From positions 21,337-85,336 of the forward strand of contig JAFUGG010000054.1 of the NCBI GenBank assembly GCA_017469525.1: DNA of 64,000 nucleotides. Reading direction: 5' to 3'. The notes beneath the pieces were generated by a model. The model did no database searches and had not been told where the DNA came from. It was given only the letters and a program-made list of their open reading frames with translations. Of this stretch, positions 51,241 to 58,919 are shown piece by piece. Made by a program: the position numbers and the translations under genes. The DNA comes from Bacteroidaceae bacterium. Its GTDB lineage: Bacteria; Bacteroidota; Bacteroidia; Bacteroidales; Bacteroidaceae. Position 1 is the first letter of the stretch. The number at the start of each line of letters is the position of its first letter.

Positions 51241-51688
51241 AAAAAAAAGTTTTTTCTGTCTAAGGAGTTTAGGAGGATAGGAGTCTCTTCGGATAAAACT
51301 CCTTGACTCCTTGACTCTTTAGAGATAGTTTCTTGCGACCGGGACCTTTTTTATTACTGTCCGCTAAAATATCTAGGAGATTCCTTGTCCCTTTGAAAGC
51401 GAGGGTCCTCTCGAGTCAAACCTAATTGAGTGGGGCTTGAAAATGTCTGAGGAGTAAAAAGCCTGGAAGGCTTCACAATGAGTAACTGACTTTTCCCCGG
51501 ACAGCAATAATAATGAATGAATATAAATGTTGTTGTATCGAACCAATATGAAGAAGCATCCTCTTTCGCCTATTACAAACTACTCGGGGATGCCCTTCGA
51601 CTTATTTCGCCGCATCGTCGATTAGAATGCGGACGGGACATGTACCTTGTTCTTTCCTATCAATGAACTATTATAGTCAAGGCGAGAG
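51241..51688. other. Gene-poor stretch between the MITE-like elements and the DGR template
   Basis: Apart from the decayed element I see nothing firm. A 25-codon ORF on the plus strand (51548-51625, MKKHPLSPITNYSGMPFDLF...) has no promoter or family match. Confidence 0.5.
51348..51514. mobile_element. Decayed second MITE-like element
   Basis: The right end reads GCCTGGAAGGCTTCACAATG, AGTAACTGACTTTTCC, then CCGGACAGCAATAATAATG, matching the complement of the left end of the element at 51047. The left end (ATTACTGTCCGCTAAAAT) is only loosely conserved. Confidence 0.55.
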
Positions 51689-51819
51689 CTATTGGGCAAG
51701 GCGCAGGCCGAGGTTATTGTTCGTGTTCGTCGGCGTGTTGTTGTTGCGGTTCGCTACACGGCAGTTCGTAGCGTTGTTGTTCCAGCTGCCTCCGCGTTTC
51801 ACGCGGTTAGAGCCCGTGG
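51689..51819 (-). repeat. DGR template repeat (TR)
   Basis: 131 bp that align without gaps to the variable repeat at 53379-53509. Read on the minus strand it contains many AAC codons (GGCAGCTGGAACAACAACGC). All 17 differences from the variable repeat fall on minus-strand adenines of this copy (40 adenines in total); the other 91 positions are identical. It overlaps the last 13 bp of the reverse transcriptase gene. Transcribed into the RNA that the reverse transcriptase copies with adenine-specific errors. Confidence 0.97.
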
Positions 51820-52820
51820 AGATACATTCCTCTTGCGTTCAGCACTTTATTTCTAAATCCATATGTATCTGCTTTTGCAATGAAAGATGTCAGACAACTT
51901 GCATGTTGAGCATAATCGCCCCCGCAGATTTCCCCAAGGTTGATACTGACGGCCAATTCCTTCATCTTTGTATGATATCGGTTCTTACTTCTCTTGTTCA
52001 GCCTCAGGTTGTCTCCATAGACCACATATCCAAGGAAGGGGATGCCATGTCGGGATTTGTTAATGATTGGCTCGTGGCATTCCAAGCGCAGACTATTGTG
52101 CAGGTAATCCTTCAAACCATCCATCATCTTCATTAAGTCATTCTGCTCCTCTGCGAACAATAGGATGTCGTCCATATACCTCACCATTGCCTTTATGCCA
52201 AGCTTCTCTTTCGCATAGTGGTCGGCAGCGGCCAGATAGTGATTGGCGAAATACTGGCTCGTAAGGTTACCAATCGGGATGCCCCTGCCTTCCATGACAG
52301 AATAGGAAGCGATGAGGTCGCTGAAGTAAAGCAAAAGCTGCTTGTCTTTGAAGAGGCGGCACAACTGTTGCATGAGCACACGATGACTGATGCTGTCGAA
52401 GTAATGTCGCACGTCCAGCTTGGCGAACCATTGGTAACGACGTGCAAAGTGCTGCGCTCGTTCTAAGGCTTTGTATTGCCCTTTGCCTTTACGGCACGCA
52501 TAGCTGTCGTAGGTCTGGTAATTGTCGAAGACAGGATGACAGATGCGCATGATGGCATGGAACACCACCCTCTCGGGGAACGAAGCGGCGCAGATGCTCC
52601 GCTTCTTCGGGTCGTGGATGGTGAAGAACTGGTACCGCCCGAAGCGGAATGTACCGTCAAGCAACTGTTGCCTTATCACATGCAGGTTATCGTCCACCTT
52701 CCTGCGGAATTCAACGACAGCCTTCCTGCCCCGCTTGGCTTTCGCAGCACGGAGGAAGGCCTCATTCAGGTTCTCCCTGTCGGCTATCCTCTCCATCAGG
52801 TTTCCCACCCGCTTCACCAT
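51807..52820 (-). CDS. Diversity-generating retroelement reverse transcriptase
   Basis: 337 residues. Typical DGR reverse transcriptase: SYACRKGKG (106-114), the LDVRHYFDSIS palm motif (135-145), the DGR-specific GIPIGNLTSQ (180-189, where other reverse transcriptases have QG in place of SQ) and the catalytic YMDD at 215-218. There is no RNase H, integrase or maturase domain. It makes cDNA from the template repeat with errors at adenines, used to rewrite the variable repeat. The start MVKRVGNLMERI matches the usual family N-terminus; it overlaps the HRDC gene by 59 bp. The stop codon TAA lies inside the template repeat. Confidence 0.96.
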   Translation of the reverse strand: MVKRVGNLMERIADRENLNEAFLRAAKAKRGRKAVVEFRRKVDDNLHVIRQQLLDGTFRFGRYQFFTIHDPKKRSICAASFPERVVFHAIMRICHPVFDNYQTYDSYACRKGKGQYKALERAQHFARRYQWFAKLDVRHYFDSISHRVLMQQLCRLFKDKQLLLYFSDLIASYSVMEGRGIPIGNLTSQYFANHYLAAADHYAKEKLGIKAMVRYMDDILLFAEEQNDLMKMMDGLKDYLHNSLRLECHEPIINKSRHGIPFLGYVVYGDNLRLNKRSKNRYHTKMKELAVSINLGEICGGDYAQHASCLTSFIAKADTYGFRNKVLNARGMYLHGL

Positions 52821-53259
52821 CGCCCGTTGTATCGTAAAAGTATTTCACATAGTCGCCCAGCCGCTTCGGAGCGATACCCTTCACATGCTTTGTAGTTTCC
52901 TCGTTCACCGCAGGAAGTTGTGCAAGCACCGCCAGCTCCTCATTCGTGAAGACCAGATAGGCAGGCAGCGACTCCTGTGTGGCTATTGTGCGGCGGATGG
53001 CCTTCATCCGCTCGTACCTGGCTTTCTGCTCCTCCGTGAGCGTGGCTGCCGCGTCGCGGTGGTCGCGGCGATTGGCTGGCGGCACCTTGTCCGAAGGGTC
53101 GCCTTCCATATACTCCACGAAGAGCGTCCAGTAGCCACCACCTTCCGACGAGAATTGACGGTCTATCTGCAAAACGCGATGTCCGCGGATGAAGGCGTTG
53201 ACCTCAGCCTCCGAGACTTCCGCATTAGACAGCGGGATGGTAAATACCTTTATCTGCAT
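52762..53259 (-). CDS. HRDC-domain DGR accessory protein
   Basis: 165 residues. The N-terminal part (MQIKVFTIPLSNAEVSEAEV, IDRQFSSEGGGYWTLFVEYM) is a small alpha/beta unit; the C-terminal part (about 75-145; RYERMKAIRRTIATQESLPA, YLVFTNEELAVLAQLPAVNE) is an HRDC domain, a nucleic-acid-binding fold of RecQ helicases and RNase D. HRDC proteins are known to replace the Avd protein in some DGRs. Lies between the target gene and the reverse transcriptase gene on the same strand, overlapping the latter, so it should act with it. Confidence 0.85.
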   Translation of the reverse strand: MQIKVFTIPLSNAEVSEAEVNAFIRGHRVLQIDRQFSSEGGGYWTLFVEYMEGDPSDKVPPANRRDHRDAAATLTEEQKARYERMKAIRRTIATQESLPAYLVFTNEELAVLAQLPAVNEETTKHVKGIAPKRLGDYVKYFYDTTGDGEAGGKPDGEDSRQGEPE

Positions 53260-53287
53260 GTGTTCCTCTATTTTTTCGCGTTTTCCT

Positions 53288-53342
53288 TTTGCTCTGTCTT
53301 TTGGAGCGGCTTTTTATTGCCGCTCCTTTTTGACAGAGCAAA
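53288..53342. promoter_or_regulatory. Hairpin/cruciform just beyond the DGR variable repeat
   Basis: Outer stem TTTGCTCTGTC (53288-53298) pairs with GACAGAGCAAA (53332-53342), and inner stem GGAGCGGC (53303-53310) with GCCGCTCC (53319-53326), loop TTTTTATT. On the coding strand it starts 37 bp after the target stop codon. DGRs often need such a hairpin beside the variable repeat for efficient retrohoming. It may also act as a terminator. Confidence 0.8.
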
Positions 53343-53378
53343 CAGAAAACGCTTAATTATCCATTTTAAGGAAAGAAA

Positions 53379-53509
53379 CTATTGGGCAAGGCGCAGGCCG
53401 AGGTTATTGCTCGTGTCCGACGGCGCGTAGCTGTCGCGGTACGCCACACGGCAGAACGCAGCGTAGCTGCTCCAGCTGCCTCCGCGTATCACGCGGTAAG
53501 AGCCCGTGG
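53379..53509 (-). repeat. DGR variable repeat (VR)
   Basis: 131 bp at the 3' end of the target gene, encoding residues 672-714. Relative to the template, 17 adenines are changed, giving 15 amino-acid substitutions (positions 676, 679, 685, 686, 687, 689, 690, 695, 697-700, 702, 703, 705) and one silent change. The last 31 bp before and including the stop are identical to the template and probably contain the initiation-of-mutagenic-homing sequence. Confidence 0.97.
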
Positions 53510-55523
53510 TTGGTCCAGTAGGATTTGTCTGACTGCCGCTGCTGTAGGAACCGTACCAGTCCTGACACCACTCCTCAACATTGCCGCTCATATCGTAGAT
53601 GCCCAGTTCGTTGGGAGCCTTCGTTGCCACCGCGTGCGTAGTGCTGCTACTGTTCGATGTGTACCATGCCACATCGCCTATCGTGTTGCTGCCGCTGTAG
53701 GTGTAGCCATTGCTCTTGTTTCCGCCGCGGGCTGCATACTCCCATTCTGCTTCTGTGGGCAGGCGGAATGTCTTGCCCGTCAATTGGTTCAGCTTCGTGA
53801 TGAACGTCTGGCAATCATTCCAGCTGACTCTCTCCACGGGAAGCTTGTTACCCTTGAAGTTGCTTGGGTTTGTGACCATCACAGCCTGCCAAAGCTCCTG
53901 CGTCACCTCCGTCTCGCCGATACTGAAGTTGCTGAGCGTCACCTGATGCACAGGTTCCTCATCGCTGTCGCCCGTCGTGCTGCCCATCTGGAACGTGCCA
54001 CCCGCCACGGGTGTCATCTTGAACGACACGCCATTCACCGTATATGTCTGCGCTCCGCCCGGCTGTGGGTCTGGGTCTGTGCCACCACCTTGGTTCGCAT
54101 CATCCATTGCCGCAGCAAGCGTCTCTATGAAGGCCTTCGCATGGGTCTTCATCTCCGTAAACCTGTCGCTGCCAGACAAAAGCGATGAACTGCAGTCGAG
54201 CACAAGCATAATGGCAGCACTGCTGCGTTCCACAGTCACCTCTATGTCATCATCCTTGTCAAACTCGGAATTCACCTGCCAGTAGCTACCGTCTTGATAG
54301 TATTCGTTCACATAAGTCAATGATAACTTATTACCATTGGCATCTTTCAAATCAACAAAGTCGAAAGATATATTAATTCCATACCTGGTTCCTTGTATGC
54401 TTGTGCCACTACTACAGGTCAAGCCAACATAGCGGACATTGTTCAGCGTATTATTGCGCACATTCAGGGTTCCTTCGATGTAGCACTTCGATGAGTTGGC
54501 ATTACTTACGTTGTCGAAGGTGAAACGATAGACCTGTCCATCATCCAGCATAGGAAACTTGATACTGATGGTCTGCGTCTGGGTGATGTCCGTCAGCTGT
54601 TCTGCAATCTTCTGGAAACGATTGTTTACATCCGACATGTTTGTCACCTCCATAGCGTTCTCCTCCGGACTTGCAAGACTAACAAGATTGTTATGGAACT
54701 CCTCCACATTCGTTACGTCGCCGCCACGTATGCCGATGGTATATGCAGAGAGCGATACCCCCTGAACTGCAGTGGATTTAATACGAGTATCGAGATAGGC
54801 ACGGTACTCAGCCTTCGACACATAAGGGTCGTAGTTTATCATGGGTAGCGAGCCTTGGTCGAGACCATCGGTGAAGGTAACAATGGATACATTACGCAGG
54901 TTATTGGGGAGAGGCGTCGATGTCAGTTTGTCCAATGCTTTGTCCACTGCATAGTAGAGAACCGTGTTCTTTTTAGTGGTCAAGGAGTTCACGAAGGAAG
55001 TGAAACTGCTCTTTGTATTCGGGGCGAGCAGGCTCATGTCTCCTTTGTCTATCAGGTCTTCATTGAAGCCTATGACACCCATGTAAAGACCTTTCTCCAA
55101 ACCATTGTCATCGTTGTAAGAGATGGGTGCAGAAGCCTTACTAAGCACACTTTCTAATCCCTGCCCTATGGCTTTCACCTTGTAGTAGTTAGTGCCCGTC
55201 AAGGGAGAGGCATCGGTATAGTTAGTTCTGGTAATACCGGCTTTCAGCAAGCTGTAGGTTTTGTCATCGCTGCTGCGATAAACTTGGTATGATGTAGCAC
55301 CGCTCACGGCTGTCCATGACACAACAATGGTCTTGTTGTTCAGTTGCGCGTTTACAACCGTAGGAGCAGCAAGCGCATAACCAACCGTCAAACTATCAAC
55401 CTCACTTACAGGGTAAGATTGAACAACTACGCCACCTTTGTAGATATTAAACTTTGGCAATTGGGCAAAGGCCAAAGGAAGAATAGCAATTAAACTAACT
55501 AAAAGAAGAAATAACTTTTTCAT
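53379..55523 (-). CDS. DGR target protein: secreted FN3, vWA-like and FGE/C-type-lectin-fold protein
   Basis: 714 residues with a signal peptide (MKKLFLLLVSLIAILPLAFA) and no lipobox. Domains: fibronectin III (about 54-135; VVSWTAVSGATSYQVYRSSD), a von Willebrand A-like region (about 145-475) with FTDG at 217-220 and a DCSSS metal-site-like motif unusually late, at 443-447, then an FGE-sulfatase domain (about 500-714; GGTFQMGS, ETEVTQELW, FRLPTEAEWEYAARGG, DMSGNVEEWCQDW). FGE-type folds are C-type-lectin folds used as variable binding scaffolds by DGRs. The variable residues lie around GGSW...NNLGLRL. Likely a surface or exported ligand-binding protein with diversified specificity. Confidence 0.93.
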   Translation of the reverse strand: MKKLFLLLVSLIAILPLAFAQLPKFNIYKGGVVVQSYPVSEVDSLTVGYALAAPTVVNAQLNNKTIVVSWTAVSGATSYQVYRSSDDKTYSLLKAGITRTNYTDASPLTGTNYYKVKAIGQGLESVLSKASAPISYNDDNGLEKGLYMGVIGFNEDLIDKGDMSLLAPNTKSSFTSFVNSLTTKKNTVLYYAVDKALDKLTSTPLPNNLRNVSIVTFTDGLDQGSLPMINYDPYVSKAEYRAYLDTRIKSTAVQGVSLSAYTIGIRGGDVTNVEEFHNNLVSLASPEENAMEVTNMSDVNNRFQKIAEQLTDITQTQTISIKFPMLDDGQVYRFTFDNVSNANSSKCYIEGTLNVRNNTLNNVRYVGLTCSSGTSIQGTRYGINISFDFVDLKDANGNKLSLTYVNEYYQDGSYWQVNSEFDKDDDIEVTVERSSAAIMLVLDCSSSLLSGSDRFTEMKTHAKAFIETLAAAMDDANQGGGTDPDPQPGGAQTYTVNGVSFKMTPVAGGTFQMGSTTGDSDEEPVHQVTLSNFSIGETEVTQELWQAVMVTNPSNFKGNKLPVERVSWNDCQTFITKLNQLTGKTFRLPTEAEWEYAARGGNKSNGYTYSGSNTIGDVAWYTSNSSSTTHAVATKAPNELGIYDMSGNVEEWCQDWYGSYSSGSQTNPTGPTTGSYRVIRGGSWSSYAAFCRVAYRDSYAPSDTSNNLGLRLAQ

Positions 55524-55581
55524 AATAGTATAACTTGGATTTTACATTCTTTTGTCTTTCATGCGCCCTCGCGCGCGTATT

Positions 55582-55983
55582 TTATATAATGTATGTCTTC
55601 AGGCCTTTCTCCTTGATGACTTGCTTTGTCCTTTCCGTGTCGGACGTTCGGAACACGAGGATGCCTTTGCCCGAGAGGAGGAAGGAGTACATATAGGCGA
55701 TGCTGATGTCGGCCTCGGCAAAGATGGCCAGCACGCGGGCGGCCTCGCCTGGCTTGTCCTCAAGCTGGATGGCAAAGACATCGGTCAGGGTTGCCGTGAT
55801 GCCCTGCTCTTTCAGTACGATGAAGGCACGCTCAGCATCGTCGCAGATAATGCGATAGATACCGAAGTCCTGCGTGTCGGAAATGGTGGAGGCGATTATC
55901 TGGATGCCTGCTCCCTTGAGCGCATTCAGCACGGCAAGCAGCGTGCCGCGCTTATTCTCGATGAAAATAGATAGCTGTTTCAT
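55582..55983 (-). CDS. Tandem ACT-domain protein
   Basis: 133 residues made of two ACT domains (about 1-65, KQLSIFIENKRGTLLAVLNA; 68-133, AIQLEDKPGEAARVLAIFAE). ACT domains bind amino acids and regulate metabolism. Stand-alone proteins like this occur next to paaK in Bacteroidetes and other anaerobes. Third gene of the minus-strand series aminotransferase-paaK-ACT; the 113-bp gap to paaK is filled by an A/T-rich inverted repeat. Confidence 0.85.
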   Translation of the reverse strand: MKQLSIFIENKRGTLLAVLNALKGAGIQIIASTISDTQDFGIYRIICDDAERAFIVLKEQGITATLTDVFAIQLEDKPGEAARVLAIFAEADISIAYMYSFLLSGKGILVFRTSDTERTKQVIKEKGLKTYII

Positions 55984-55984
55984 A

Positions 55985-56099
55985 TAAAAAGGTAAAAATT
56001 AAAAAGGTAAAAAGGTAAAAAAGTGAAGAATTGAGGAAGGTAGAAAGGAATGCTTAGCGCTGTCTTTTACCTTTTCAATTTTTCACCTTTTCACCTTTA
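55985..56099. repeat. Inverted oligonucleotide repeat between paaK and the ACT gene
   Basis: AAAAAGGTAAAA words repeated on the left and CTTTTACCTTTTC/CACCTTTTCACCTTT words on the right form a loose hairpin of about 110 bp. It ends at the paaK stop codon. Confidence 0.65.
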
Positions 56100-57413
56100 C
56101 TGATATACTTTTCTCTTGTCGACGACGCGGACGGCCTTGCCTTCGCTGACGGGAAGAGTTCCCTTCGGCACCAGCTTCACGATGGGCGTGAGCAGTATCT
56201 CGTCCTTCAGGGCATGGGTGACGCTCTTCGTGAGCGACTGCAGGCGTGCATAGTCGTCGGTAAACATCTCTGCCAGTTCGACCTCGACCGTCATATTGTC
56301 ATTGTCGTTGTCTGTGGTGAGTGTGATGAGGTAGTTGCTTGCCAGTTCTGGGAACGTCATCAGTATCTTCTCGATCTGTATGGGGAAGATGTTCACGCCT
56401 CGCAGCACCATCATATCGTCACTGCGGCCTTTCATGCGGTCGAGGCGAACATGATTGCGTCCGCAGGGACAGGTTCTACCAAGGACACGTGTGAGGTCTC
56501 GCGTGCGATACCTTATCAAAGGCATGGCTTCGCGCTTCAACGTGGTCAGCACCAGTTCGCCAATCTCGCCGTCGGGCACAGGTTCGAGCGTCTCGGGGTT
56601 GACAATCTCGACGATGTAATAATCTTCCCAGAAGTGGAGGCCGTTCTGCTCTTTGCACTCGAAGCCGACGCCCGGGCCGCACATCTCCGACATGCCGAAG
56701 CTGTTGTATGCCTTCACGCCAAACATCTTCTCTATCCTCTGCCGCTGCTCCTCCGAATGAGGCTCTGCACCGATGGCAAAGGTCTTGAGCTTCGTGTCCC
56801 GCCTCGGGTCGACGCCCTGCTCTTGCATCACCTCGTAGAGGCGCGTCAGGTAGGACGGAACGGCATGGATACATGTCGTGCCAAAGTCTTTGATGAACTT
56901 AATCTGACGAAGCGAGTTGCCGGCAGCGGCAGGCACCGTCAGCATTCCCAACCGCTCGGCTCCATACTGGAAGCCAAGTCCACCGGTGAACATGCCGTAT
57001 CCCGACGAGTTCTGGAACACGTCGTCGGGACGCAGACCTACCATCCAGAGGTTACGTGCCACTTGATTTGCCCACTCGTCAAGGTCATTCTTTGTGTGCA
57101 GGATGACCGTCGGGTTGCCTGTCGTGCCACTGCTTGAGTGCAGACGCACGCAGTCGGTCAAAGGCACGGCTGCCAATCCGAACGGATAGGTGTCGCGCAA
57201 GTCCTGCTTCGTCGTAAAGGGGAGTTTGCGCACGTCCTCTGGCGACTTGATGTCCTCTGCCTTGATGTCCATCTCCTTAAACTTCTGGGCATAGAAAGGC
57301 ACACGGGCACATCGGTTGATTGTCTCTTGCAGACGCTCCGTCTGCAGCTTGCTGATTTCCTCCCGAGAAAGCGTTTCGTACTCGGGATGAAGGTAAGGTG
57401 ATTTAACATCCAT
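56097..57413 (-). CDS. paaK: Phenylacetate-CoA ligase-family adenylate-forming enzyme
   Basis: 438 residues from the ATG at 57411-57413 (MDVKSPYLHPEYETLSREEI); an upstream in-frame ATG lies inside the aminotransferase gene and is rejected. Motifs: the P-loop-like SSSGTTGNPTV (about 92-102), YNSFGMSEMCGPG, YRTRDLTRV and the lysine-containing tail GKAVRVVDKR. It activates an aromatic acid (phenylacetate, or an indole or aryl acetate) with ATP and CoA. Overlaps the aminotransferase gene by 11 bp, so they are coupled: the pair could turn an aromatic amino acid into an aryl-CoA via the keto acid. Confidence 0.9.
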   Translation of the reverse strand: MDVKSPYLHPEYETLSREEISKLQTERLQETINRCARVPFYAQKFKEMDIKAEDIKSPEDVRKLPFTTKQDLRDTYPFGLAAVPLTDCVRLHSSSGTTGNPTVILHTKNDLDEWANQVARNLWMVGLRPDDVFQNSSGYGMFTGGLGFQYGAERLGMLTVPAAAGNSLRQIKFIKDFGTTCIHAVPSYLTRLYEVMQEQGVDPRRDTKLKTFAIGAEPHSEEQRQRIEKMFGVKAYNSFGMSEMCGPGVGFECKEQNGLHFWEDYYIVEIVNPETLEPVPDGEIGELVLTTLKREAMPLIRYRTRDLTRVLGRTCPCGRNHVRLDRMKGRSDDMMVLRGVNIFPIQIEKILMTFPELASNYLITLTTDNDNDNMTVEVELAEMFTDDYARLQSLTKSVTHALKDEILLTPIVKLVPKGTLPVSEGKAVRVVDKRKVYQ

Positions 57414-58719
57414 GGTTTTTATGGAATTGCTTGATACGTTCTGTGAAAAGTGATTCTTGCTCGCGGCGGAAGAAGGATGTGCAGATGCGGACGCCTTGCT
57501 GCGTGGAGCCCATTGTGTCGAGGGGATAGACGGCAATGCCGTAGGACATCAGTTCGCGCGTCAGCTGCAGGTCATTCATGCCCGGGTACTGCACGGTGAA
57601 GTAGAAGCCGTCGGCCAGCGGAGCACCCATGTCGTTGTCATAGACGAGGTAGAAACCGTTGGCCAGCAGCACATCCTTCATGAACTTGGCCCTGCGACCG
57701 TACTCTTTGACGTCGTCGAGGAAATTGTACTCTCCCTTGACGGCCGCTTCCATCAAAGCCGACATGGCGTGCTGCACGGAATGCGTCGTACCGCTGGAAA
57801 GCGTGTACATCAACCTCCCGACGAAGAAGTCGCCAAAGGTGCCGACGCCGAACTTCTCTTTCAGAGGAGCATAGGTGCGGTGGAAGACTTTGTTGGAGAT
57901 GCAAGTCACGCCGATGCGCTGACCTGCATAGGAGAAAGCCTTCGACGCCGAAACCCACAGCACATAGTCGTCCGTGTAGCGGGCAACAGTGGCTTGGAAG
58001 GGAGGCAGGAAGGGATGCGAGAGGTCGCGACGGAAGTCCATGGCGAAGTAAGCAAGGTCTTCGAGGATGAGGAGGTCGTACTTCGTGGCAAGTCTTCCGA
58101 TGCCTTGCAGCTCTTCCTCCGTGAAGCAGACCCACGAGGGGTTGTTGGGATTGGAATAGACGATGGCACAGATGTTGCCTTTCTCCACAATCTCCTCGAG
58201 CTTTTCTGTCAGGGCTTTGCCTCTGTAGTTGTAGATGTCGAGGGATTCGTGCTTGAGGCCAATCACGTCGCATTGCGTGGTCTGCACAGGGAAACCCGGC
58301 TGTATGAGCAACACGGTATCTTGCTTCGAACCGGCATAGGCATGACGAATGGCCATGAAGGTGGCAAACGTGCCTTGCATACTACCAGTTGTCGGCACAC
58401 AGCCCTCGGGCGCAACGTCCACGCCGATGAAGGCTTTCACGAAGTCCGATGCCGCCTTCTTGATGCGCGGAATGCCGCCATTGGGCGGATAGAGCGTGGC
58501 GCAACCGTTCTTGAGTGCTTCTGCCTCAGCCTTCAGGGCAATCTCCGAAGGTTGCAAGCCCGGCACGCCCATCTCAAGATGAATGACTTCCTCGCCTGTC
58601 TTCTCTTCAATCTGTCGCGAGAGGGCTTGTATGTCGCGGATAGTGGCCTGTGAGAAATCCCCAAGCCCCATCTCGTCGATGATGCTGTTTACTGTCTTAC
58701 TGTTTAATCCTTGATTCAT
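57403..58719 (-). CDS. Pyridoxal-phosphate aminotransferase, class I/II
   Basis: 438 residues. Fold type I aminotransferase: HLEMGVPGLQPSEIAL near the start, SNPNNPSWVCFTEEEL in the middle, LEDLAYFAMDF with the pyridine-binding aspartate, and the PLP lysine in SASKAFSYAGQRIG. The C-terminal arginine that binds the substrate carboxylate is in VRICTSFF. Substrate probably an aromatic or branched amino acid, judged from its coupling to paaK. A -7 box lies at 58755-58763. Confidence 0.9.
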   Translation of the reverse strand: MNQGLNSKTVNSIIDEMGLGDFSQATIRDIQALSRQIEEKTGEEVIHLEMGVPGLQPSEIALKAEAEALKNGCATLYPPNGGIPRIKKAASDFVKAFIGVDVAPEGCVPTTGSMQGTFATFMAIRHAYAGSKQDTVLLIQPGFPVQTTQCDVIGLKHESLDIYNYRGKALTEKLEEIVEKGNICAIVYSNPNNPSWVCFTEEELQGIGRLATKYDLLILEDLAYFAMDFRRDLSHPFLPPFQATVARYTDDYVLWVSASKAFSYAGQRIGVTCISNKVFHRTYAPLKEKFGVGTFGDFFVGRLMYTLSSGTTHSVQHAMSALMEAAVKGEYNFLDDVKEYGRRAKFMKDVLLANGFYLVYDNDMGAPLADGFYFTVQYPGMNDLQLTRELMSYGIAVYPLDTMGSTQQGVRICTSFFRREQESLFTERIKQFHKNHGC

Positions 58720-58754
58720 GATTTGTAATTATCGCCGCAGCGTTTATTCTCGGT

Positions 58755-58763
58755 ACAAAGGTA
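58755..58763 (-). promoter_or_regulatory. -7 promoter box of the aminotransferase-paaK-ACT operon
   Basis: Reads TACCTTTGT on the minus strand, about 36 bp before the aminotransferase ATG. Confidence 0.6.
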
Positions 58764-58919
58764 GCGAATTGTTTCCACATCACGAAACTTTTGTACCTGT
58801 TTTTGCGCATTAATGCCCACTTTTGCCATTGAGGCACAGAAAGGCAAAAGTCAAGGGCAGCAACAAATATACTGAGACAAAGCTTTATGCTCTACGGAAT
58901 CTACCTTTCATTATCAAAG

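Noticed and set aside
51548..51625. 25-codon ORF next to the DGR template
   Set aside because: Protein-like in part, but too short, with no promoter box and no recognisable family.
51627..52136. Plus-strand ORF (169 aa) across the template repeat and the end of the reverse-transcriptase gene
   Set aside because: Antisense to the DGR; its sequence is the complement of the template repeat and reverse transcriptase, with no family resemblance.
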